Assembly (NCBI GenBank): GCA_937923355.1
Contig: CALAIO010000210.1
Span: forward strand, 1 to 6,607
Direction: 5' to 3'
DNA length: 6,607 bases
Source: an uncultured Rhizobiaceae group bacterium
GTDB taxonomy: Bacteria > Pseudomonadota > Alphaproteobacteria > Rhizobiales > Rhizobiaceae
A program made the translations under genes and the position numbers. Each line of letters starts with the position of its first letter. Positions within the stretch are counted from its first letter, which is position 1. Positions 1-5,380 of this stretch are shown in pieces. The notes beneath the pieces are model-generated. The model had not been told where the DNA came from, searched no databases, and saw only the letters and a list, made by a program, of their open reading frames with translations.

Positions 1-365
1 GCAAGACAAAGACCACGCGCCTTAAACGAACCAGTTGGCAAACGACCTTCGTCTTTAATGATTGCCTTTCCTGGCTTTGCACCCAAAACATGTGCACTTT
101 GTTCAAGCGGGATCAGCGGGGTTACCACTTCACCCAAAGAAATACGGTTTTCCTTCTTGGTTACAGGTAGTAATTGCTCATAGCGCCAGAAGCCTGGTTC
201 TTTTGAATTTTCAATTGACTCGCGGCTTACGTTTTTCTTGATTGCATCAAGATCGTAACGAACTAGTAATGGTCGACCAGCTTCAGACAATTCATGCACT
301 TTACCAGATTCATAGGTTTTGCCTGTCAATGAGCATTCCAGATGAGAAACGAATGTTTCACTCAT
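1..365 (-). CDS. Threonine synthase-like PLP-dependent enzyme, N-terminal part (runs off the left edge)
   Basis: This was read directly from the minus strand. An ATG at 363-365 opens a frame of 121 codons that is still open at base 1, so only the N-terminal third of a roughly 400-residue protein is visible. The start of the protein (C11-SLTGKTYESG, then RPLLVRYDL at 31-39) matches the small N-terminal domain of threonine synthases, which ends in a 'PL.VRYDL' stretch. SLGEVVTPL (77-84) matches the family 'SLGEG.TPL' motif. LPTGSFKARG (109-118) carries the lysine expected to form the Schiff base with PLP, K115. Threonine synthase converts O-phosphohomoserine to threonine in the cytoplasm. Two points leave the exact reaction open: the motif reads SFKARG rather than the common SFKDRG, and the N-terminal domain keeps one cysteine where zinc-ribbon versions have several. 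A threonine dehydratase-like or other beta-family enzyme is the alternative. The gene starts 30 bases after the RidA gene. Only a weak purine-rich tract precedes the ATG, suggesting translation coupled to the upstream gene. Confidence 0.85.
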   Translation of the reverse strand, partial: MSETFVSHLECSLTGKTYESGKVHELSEAGRPLLVRYDLDAIKKNVSRESIENSKEPGFWRYEQLLPVTKKENRISLGEVVTPLIPLEQSAHVLGAKPGKAIIKDEGRLPTGSFKARGLCL

Positions 366-395
366 AGTATTTTCTTTCTAAAAGAGAGGAGAGAT

Positions 396-860
396 TTAAG
401 AGATTGCGAAAGTCGCTTCAACTTCAACAGATGCGTTCATTGGCAATGCTGCAACACCAACGGCTGCGCGCGCATGAACACCCTTATCGCCAAGCACTGC
501 ACCGATGAATTCTGATGCACCGTTTACGACCTTTGGATGGTCCGTGAAATCTGGTGTTGAAGCAACAAATCCACCCAAACGAATGCACTGAACAATACGT
601 TCCAGATCACCACCACAGGCGACCTTGATTTGAGCTAGAATATTAATCGCGCAAACTTGTGCTGCTGCTGCGCCTTCTTCCACTGTCACAGTATCGCCTA
701 AGAGACCTGTTTGCGTAAGCGCGCCACCTGCCAATGGCAACTGACCCGAAACAGTCACAATACCATTGTGTACAACGTGACCAACGTAAGCTGCTACTGG
801 TGCCGGTGGTTCCGGGATTGTGATGCCCATATCGGCAAGGCGTGTTTCTATAGTACTCAT
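396..860 (-). CDS. RidA/YjgF/YER057c/UK114-family enamine/imine deaminase
   Basis: This 154-residue cytoplasmic protein belongs to the RidA superfamily. These proteins form trimers and hydrolyse reactive enamine/imine intermediates, such as 2-aminoacrylate, released by PLP-dependent enzymes. Aligning by eye to E. coli RidA, the key residues are all present with conserved spacing: Y25 (Y17 in E. coli), G39 in VSGQLPL (G31), R131 in HARAAVGV (R105, the carboxylate-binding arginine) and E146 in VEVEATF (E120). The protein is longer than E. coli RidA (128 residues) because of an N-terminal extension and a longer middle segment, so it fits the roughly 150-residue branch of the family better than canonical RidA. 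The residue matching C107 of E. coli is alanine (A133). A good Shine-Dalgarno sequence precedes the ATG and supports this start. The gene lies 29 bases after the acyl-CoA dehydrogenase small subunit and 30 before a PLP enzyme, consistent with one operon and with a role beside that PLP enzyme. The exact substrate cannot be told from sequence. Confidence 0.93.
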   Translation of the reverse strand: MSTIETRLADMGITIPEPPAPVAAYVGHVVHNGIVTVSGQLPLAGGALTQTGLLGDTVTVEEGAAAAQVCAINILAQIKVACGGDLERIVQCIRLGGFVASTPDFTDHPKVVNGASEFIGAVLGDKGVHARAAVGVAALPMNASVEVEATFAIS

Positions 861-864
861 GATA

Positions 865-871
865 TTTCCTT
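865..871 (-). promoter_or_regulatory. Ribosome binding site of the RidA gene
   Basis: On the minus strand the sequence is AAGGAAA, followed by ATATC and then ATG. It is a good match to the anti-Shine-Dalgarno at suitable spacing and supports the start at base 860. Confidence 0.7.
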
Positions 872-889
872 AACTAAACAGAGTGCATT

Positions 890-2005
890 TTATAAATCTT
901 GGCCAAGCGTAATGTAACGCTCCAGATGATGGTCTGTATCTCCAAACAGATGATCAATCATAATGATGTGTTTGGCAAAGTGCCCAACAGAGTATTCCCA
1001 TGTCATTCCCATGCCACCATGAATTTGTATAGCTTCTTCTGCGACTTGTCGGCCTACAGTTCCGACAAGATATTTACACGCAGAAACCTCGCGCTCACGC
1101 AACTTGCGCTCTGAACCAAGATTGCCAGCCGCATTCATGACGCTGGAACGCACTTGCTCAATCTCAATTAGCATGTCTGCCATACGGTGTTGCAAGGCCT
1201 GAAACTTGCCAATCGGAACACCAAATTGTTTGCGCTGTTTTGTGTATTCAACGGTGAGTTCTGTTGCCACAGTCATGGCGCCAAGGGCTTCTGCACAGAT
1301 TGCGCTAATCCCAACAGAATACGCCTGCTCAATAAGCGCGTACCCTTCATTCTTTTCGCCCAGTAAAATACCTTTTGCATTTTCAAAACTAACTTCCGCT
1401 GCGCCGTAACCATCGAGCGTACTATAGTTTCTGGTTTGCATTGCATCGGACTTTTCAATCAAGAAGCAAGAGATGCCATGCTCTTTGTCAGTTTCACCAG
1501 ATGTTCTGGCAGACACCACATAATGCGTTGCCGTGCCACCCCCCAACACAACAGACTTACTGCCTGATATCAGCCAGCTATTACCGTCTTGTTTTGCAAC
1601 TGTTTCTACTGAATTGAGTTCATACCTTGATGATGGTTCGCCATGCGCCAAGGCCAAAATGCTTTCGCCTGCAATTGTTTTTTCAATCAAGGTTTCGTTA
1701 CCGCCCGCTTTTGCCAATACCATTCCAGCCAGAAGCGTCGGTAAGAAAGGCTCAACAACCAGATGTTTACCCAAAGCCTCGAAGACAACCATGAGGTCTG
1801 CGCCCTCACCTCCAAAGCCTCCAACGTCTTCACCAAATAAAGCACCGATGATACCCAGTTGAGAAAACTCTGACCACATCTGAGACGAATATCCACCATC
1901 TTGCATGACAAAGCCGTGGCGTTTTTCAATGTCGTAATTATCAGCCAGAAAACGCTCAAGCGTTTCTGCGAGCATTCGCCGATCATCGTTTAAAGCAAAA
2001 TCCAT
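890..2005 (-). CDS. Acyl-CoA dehydrogenase, small subunit of a heteromeric (PimD-type) enzyme
   Basis: This 371-residue flavoprotein has the acyl-CoA dehydrogenase fold: N-terminal helical domain about 1-115, central beta domain about 116-215, C-terminal helical domain about 220-371. It resembles the small subunit of pimeloyl-CoA dehydrogenase (PimD). The family introduces an alpha,beta double bond into acyl-CoA thioesters, passing electrons through FAD to electron-transfer flavoprotein. The C-terminal FAD-contact motifs are intact: TKQRKQFG (255-262, with R258) and QIHGGMGMTWEY (327-338). The mid-protein motif normally reading 'Y(S/T)EP.AGSD' is degenerate (LAHGEPSSRY, 119-128). The usual catalytic glutamate of 'IYEGT' is missing, with LFGDT (353-357) in its place. 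This is what is expected of the partner subunit in an alpha2beta2 enzyme. Its ATG lies three bases after the stop of the large-subunit gene (TAG-GGT-ATG on the minus strand) with no clear separate ribosome site, so translation is probably coupled, favouring equal amounts of the two chains. The PimD assignment is by resemblance; the real substrate is unknown. Confidence 0.93.
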   Translation of the reverse strand: MDFALNDDRRMLAETLERFLADNYDIEKRHGFVMQDGGYSSQMWSEFSQLGIIGALFGEDVGGFGGEGADLMVVFEALGKHLVVEPFLPTLLAGMVLAKAGGNETLIEKTIAGESILALAHGEPSSRYELNSVETVAKQDGNSWLISGSKSVVLGGGTATHYVVSARTSGETDKEHGISCFLIEKSDAMQTRNYSTLDGYGAAEVSFENAKGILLGEKNEGYALIEQAYSVGISAICAEALGAMTVATELTVEYTKQRKQFGVPIGKFQALQHRMADMLIEIEQVRSSVMNAAGNLGSERKLREREVSACKYLVGTVGRQVAEEAIQIHGGMGMTWEYSVGHFAKHIIMIDHLFGDTDHHLERYITLGQDL

Positions 2006-2008
2006 ACC

Positions 2009-3205
2009 CTATAATCCAAGCTTTGTTTTGGTGATAATTTCACGCTGGATTTCATTCGAGCCTGCATAGATCGACATCTTTCGATTGTTGAAATATTTGG
2101 CAGCGATGGCATTGGCATAGTCAGGGCCAATCGGTTCTTCGTTATAGCCTTCCTCCATCGCTTCTGAAGAAAACGGCAATGCAAAAGGCCCTAGCGCGCG
2201 TCGCGCAAGGTCGTTTAGCTCTTGCCTAATAATTGTACCTTTGACTTTAAGCATCGAGCTTTCAGGCCCTGCAGCGGCACCTGAATCTGTATCAACAAGA
2301 ATGCGCAGGTTTGTTGTTTTCAAAGCATTCAGGTCGATCTCAACTTTGGCCATTCGTGCTGCAAAATACGGATCCTGACTAAGCGATTTACCAGACTTTT
2401 TCTGCTCCGATGCAATGCGTTTAAGCTTTTCAAGCGCTGCATTGGAATTCCCAATATTAGCTGTCCCAGTGCGCTCATGTGTCAGAAGATACTTGGCATA
2501 TGTCCAACCTTTGTTTTCTTCACCCACAAGATTACCAACTGGCACTTTGACGTTATCAAAGAAAATTTCATTCACTTCATGTTCGCCATCAATCAGAATA
2601 ATTGGGCGAACCGTGACACCAGGTGTGTTCATATCGATCAGCAAAAACGAAATGCCTTCCTGGCGTTTGCCTTCTGTAGAGGTGCGTACCAGACAGAAAA
2701 TCCAATCCGCATATTGACCTAGTGTCGTCCATGTCTTTTGACCATTCACGATGTAATGATCGCCTTCACGAACTGCTGAGGTTCTGAGTGAGGCCAAATC
2801 CGAACCGGCACCAGGTTCTGAATACCCCTGACACCACCAATCTGTACCATCTAAAATGCGCGGAAGATAATGGGCTTTTTGGTCTTCATTGCCGAATTTC
2901 ATCAGCACAGGTGCCAACATATTAAGTCCGAAGGGAACAGTGCGCGGCGCCCCAGCAGCCCAACATTCCTCGTCAAAGATATGTTTTTGAACCGCAGTCC
3001 AGCCCGTGCCGCCATATTCTTTTGGCCAGTTTACGGCAAGCCAACCCTTGTCGTTTAAAACCGAATGCCATTCAACCATATCTTCTTTGGTAAGACGCTT
3101 GCCCAGTTTTACTTTTTGCGACAATCTTGATGAAAGGTTTTCTTTTAAAAAAGTCGCAACTTCATTTCTGAAGCTTACCTCTTCAGCACTAAAAGCCAGA
3201 TTCAT
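2009..3205 (-). CDS. Acyl-CoA dehydrogenase, large subunit of a heteromeric (PimC-type) enzyme
   Basis: This 398-residue acyl-CoA dehydrogenase closely resembles the large subunit of pimeloyl-CoA dehydrogenase (PimC). The N-terminal helical domain (about 1-120) includes GWLAVNWPKEYGGTGW (54-69). The middle domain has the intact flavin/substrate motif YSEPGAGSD (128-136) followed by W159 in NGQKTWTT. The C-terminal domain ends in SIYAGSNEIQREI (378-390). The glutamate that acts as base in medium-chain enzymes ('IYEG') is alanine here, A381. A glutamate at E244 (LLTHERTGTAN) falls on the helix where isovaleryl-CoA and long-chain acyl-CoA dehydrogenases place their base, so it is the best candidate. 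The FAD-contact motifs 'R..FG' and 'QIHGG' are absent from this chain but present in the small subunit, indicating that the two complement each other. The likely role is oxidation of dicarboxyl-, long-chain or cyclic acyl-CoAs in beta-oxidation in the cytoplasm. A strong ribosome binding site sits just upstream, making it the probable first gene of the metabolic group. Confidence 0.94.
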   Translation of the reverse strand: MNLAFSAEEVSFRNEVATFLKENLSSRLSQKVKLGKRLTKEDMVEWHSVLNDKGWLAVNWPKEYGGTGWTAVQKHIFDEECWAAGAPRTVPFGLNMLAPVLMKFGNEDQKAHYLPRILDGTDWWCQGYSEPGAGSDLASLRTSAVREGDHYIVNGQKTWTTLGQYADWIFCLVRTSTEGKRQEGISFLLIDMNTPGVTVRPIILIDGEHEVNEIFFDNVKVPVGNLVGEENKGWTYAKYLLTHERTGTANIGNSNAALEKLKRIASEQKKSGKSLSQDPYFAARMAKVEIDLNALKTTNLRILVDTDSGAAAGPESSMLKVKGTIIRQELNDLARRALGPFALPFSSEAMEEGYNEEPIGPDYANAIAAKYFNNRKMSIYAGSNEIQREIITKTKLGL

Positions 3206-3210
3206 TCAAA

Positions 3211-3218
3211 CTCTCCTC
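3211..3218 (-). promoter_or_regulatory. Strong ribosome binding site of the acyl-CoA dehydrogenase large-subunit gene
   Basis: The minus strand reads GAGGAGAG, five bases before the ATG at 3203-3205. It is the strongest Shine-Dalgarno sequence in the window and fixes this start. Confidence 0.8.
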
Positions 3219-3235
3219 TAATCAGATTGGATTAG
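3218..3235. repeat. Small perfect inverted repeat in the 51-base gap before the dehydrogenase genes
   Basis: The arms are CTAATC and GATTAG around a 6-base spacer. The repeat lies between the M50 gene and the large-subunit gene, touching the ribosome binding site. No T-run follows on the minus strand, so it does not look like an intrinsic terminator. It could be a repressor-binding site or a weak hairpin affecting translation start. A poor -10-like TACACT lies just upstream on the minus strand, but no convincing -35 goes with it. An arm of only six bases can occur by chance in such AT-rich DNA. Confidence 0.3.
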
Positions 3236-3256
3236 TGTATGAGAAGAGTAGTTGTT

Positions 3257-5377
3257 TTAAAAGCCGCTTTCCCTAATTAATACTGAGGCAATTTGACGAA
3301 AAACTCGGTCAGCGAAACTCTGAGGCTCTGCTTCAATTACTGCCAAACCACGCGTTATAGATTGCTTTTTCATATCCTTTACCTCTGAAGTCATCGATAG
3401 TTCTATTTTAAACCACGAACCATGGGGTATAAGTTTTTCTTCCTCCTCTTGTGTTGTCGGCACCAGGCCTCCTTCTTGTTCAGACAGGATTTCTTCTTCA
3501 AGAGCGCTTTCAGCAATCTTTGAAATTGATTTCACTTCAACTGGCAGTTTTTTTTCAATGAAGCCGTCGGGTATGAAAAACCCCTTTTGCCCTACTTTCA
3601 TACGTGCAACGCTGGCAGCATCTGTTATGCCGATAAGACTGATTGAGTCTTGCTTGATAAGCATGCCGAGACTTTTTGTTTGCGCCAGCCATTGGTTCGT
3701 ATGAAGTTCACGATCAATGTTTACCAAGAGTCCATCAAAGGGCGATTTTACAGTCATGGATTGTTGTTTTTCTTGTAAACCCAAAAGCTTTTGAAATTCT
3801 GCTTCATACTCTTCTTTTATGATGGTTAGAGAGGATAATTCCAATTCACTTGCACTGGATCGGCTGAGTCTTGTTTCAAGCATTTGCAATCTTTTTTCCG
3901 AAATACGTAGTTCAGCATCAAGCTCAGGAGAATTTATTCTTATAAGAATGTCTCCTTGTTTTACCTGTTTTTGATTTTCCAAACTTGAATGCAGCAACAT
4001 GCCCTGCGCTGGCGGATAGAGACTAAACTCATTTGATGATTTATAAATTGCAGGGATATCAACTCTTGAAGACCATGGGATAAAAAACGCTAAAATCAAT
4101 AAGGCAAAAACAGAGCCAGACAATATGCTTTGAAATGTTTTATAGGTGGCTCGACTGGCCCACCAGTTTTTTAACTCACGCCAAATTGGCAATATAATGA
4201 ACCAGGCAATTTCTACCACAAAAAGAATGATGCCAATAATTTTTACGAAAAACCCATAAACCAGAAGTGCAATGCCAAGAAAAAGAAAAAACCTGTAAAT
4301 CCATGTTCCCCAAGCGTGGAAGACAAGAAACTTTTGCAGGTTTAGGCTCACCGCCTCTGGTGGTGGTAATTTGGGTCTAAACAGGATTTCCCGCATACGC
4401 CATTTGGCAAAGTTAAAACTTCTTTCTTGCAAATTTTCAAAGCCCAGCGCATCGCTCAATATATAATAACCATCAAACCGCATAAACGGATTGAGATTCA
4501 CCAACAAACTTAATACCCATGATAAAGTTGCCGTTGTGAAGGCAATGGAACGCATTGTGCCATCGGGTAAAAATACCCAAAGAAGTGTTGCGATAATCGC
4601 TATGGCGAGTTCGATCAAAATACCTGCCATGTCAATCATCAAACGTTGTTTTCGATCCTTCAACTTTACAGCTGAGGTCGTATCCGTAAACAAAACCGGA
4701 AACAAAACCAAAAAGGCAACACCAATAATCGGTACTGACACGTTGTATTTTTTTGCCATGAACGCATGACCAAACTCATGCAAGAACTTTAAGATTATAA
4801 GGCTCAATCCATAATATGCAGCCCCTTCAAAAGACAAGAAAGCAAAGAAGGTTGAAGTGAATACCTCCCATTGTCTTGAAACTAGGTAAAGCGACAATAT
4901 TGCAAGCAGCGTAAATGTTTGAATTGCTGTTTTGGTAAAAAGAAATCTTACGAAAGGCCACCCGGCGTCGAGAACTGGTTGCGGGTTGAAAAGCGGAATT
5001 TTGAAAAACAAATAACCATGCAGAATTGTCGAACCCAATCCTTTTTTTCGTGCGTTTTCCTGTTCGTAGTAAGAGGTAGAATCTCCGCTTGGAGGTTCCT
5101 CAGTGAGCTGATTGCTGTATAAAAATTTTATGGTTTCTTCGACATCATCTTTTTCAATTGATTTACGCAAATGCTCAGAAGCCAGCTTGCAAAATGCCGG
5201 TAAAGAAATGCCTCGCCATAAGCTCAGCATTTCAAAAGTAGCTTCGCCAACCCTGAAAAACTGATTGCGTAAAGGATCGTGAATTAACCAACTTGGCGCA
5301 CCATTTAAAAAGCACCCGCCTCTTTCAATCCGAAGATCTTCGCGAAGCATTGGTAATAAGTTTTCCTCAGTTTGCAT
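3257..5377 (-). CDS. M50 (site-2 protease type) membrane zinc metalloprotease fused to a HlyD-like adaptor domain
   Basis: This 706-residue inner-membrane protein belongs to the 'putative peptide zinc metalloprotease' group. Residues 10-95 form a soluble region (VGEATFEMLSLWRG, 43-56) resembling the PqqD-like winged-helix domains of peptide-processing proteins. A hydrophobic core of about eight membrane segments follows (roughly 150-167, 175-198, 213-230, 250-269, 280-297, 355-375, 378-397, 418-436). It holds the zinc motif HEFGH (H200, E201, H204) and the distal ligand motif NPFMRFDG (N296 to G303, ligand D302), so catalytic residues are complete. Residues 455-575 are a split biotinyl-lipoyl-like domain (halves about 455-486 and 543-574) around a short helical hairpin. 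A beta-barrel-like part follows, with a very acidic stretch at 622-648. The family is thought to process or help export peptides or proteins across the envelope. The ATG lies three bases after the stop of the HlyD-like gene (TAG-CAG-ATG), so the two are co-translated and probably form one complex. The substrate is not visible here. Confidence 0.9.
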   Translation of the reverse strand: MQTEENLLPMLREDLRIERGGCFLNGAPSWLIHDPLRNQFFRVGEATFEMLSLWRGISLPAFCKLASEHLRKSIEKDDVEETIKFLYSNQLTEEPPSGDSTSYYEQENARKKGLGSTILHGYLFFKIPLFNPQPVLDAGWPFVRFLFTKTAIQTFTLLAILSLYLVSRQWEVFTSTFFAFLSFEGAAYYGLSLIILKFLHEFGHAFMAKKYNVSVPIIGVAFLVLFPVLFTDTTSAVKLKDRKQRLMIDMAGILIELAIAIIATLLWVFLPDGTMRSIAFTTATLSWVLSLLVNLNPFMRFDGYYILSDALGFENLQERSFNFAKWRMREILFRPKLPPPEAVSLNLQKFLVFHAWGTWIYRFFLFLGIALLVYGFFVKIIGIILFVVEIAWFIILPIWRELKNWWASRATYKTFQSILSGSVFALLILAFFIPWSSRVDIPAIYKSSNEFSLYPPAQGMLLHSSLENQKQVKQGDILIRINSPELDAELRISEKRLQMLETRLSRSSASELELSSLTIIKEEYEAEFQKLLGLQEKQQSMTVKSPFDGLLVNIDRELHTNQWLAQTKSLGMLIKQDSISLIGITDAASVARMKVGQKGFFIPDGFIEKKLPVEVKSISKIAESALEEEILSEQEGGLVPTTQEEEEKLIPHGSWFKIELSMTSEVKDMKKQSITRGLAVIEAEPQSFADRVFRQIASVLIRESGF

Positions 5378-5380
5378 CTG

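Noticed and set aside
366..395. Purine-rich tract before the PLP enzyme as a possible separate promoter
   Set aside because: The gap is only 30 bases with no -10/-35 pattern on the minus strand. A weak ribosome site or coupled translation explains it better.
1533..1862. Plus-strand open frame of 109 codons rich in serine and proline
   Set aside because: It is the complement of a confidently assigned acyl-CoA dehydrogenase gene. The composition reflects the opposite strand and not a real protein.
1687..1986. Second minus-strand frame inside the dehydrogenase small-subunit gene
   Set aside because: It is an out-of-frame reading of the same strand. The small subunit is intact in its own frame, so this is neither a frameshift remnant nor an overlapping gene.
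1990..2184. Minus-strand frame across the end of the large-subunit gene into the small-subunit start
   Set aside because: The large subunit ends normally with a conserved C-terminus (TKTKLGL) and the small subunit begins normally, so no extra gene is needed to explain the junction.
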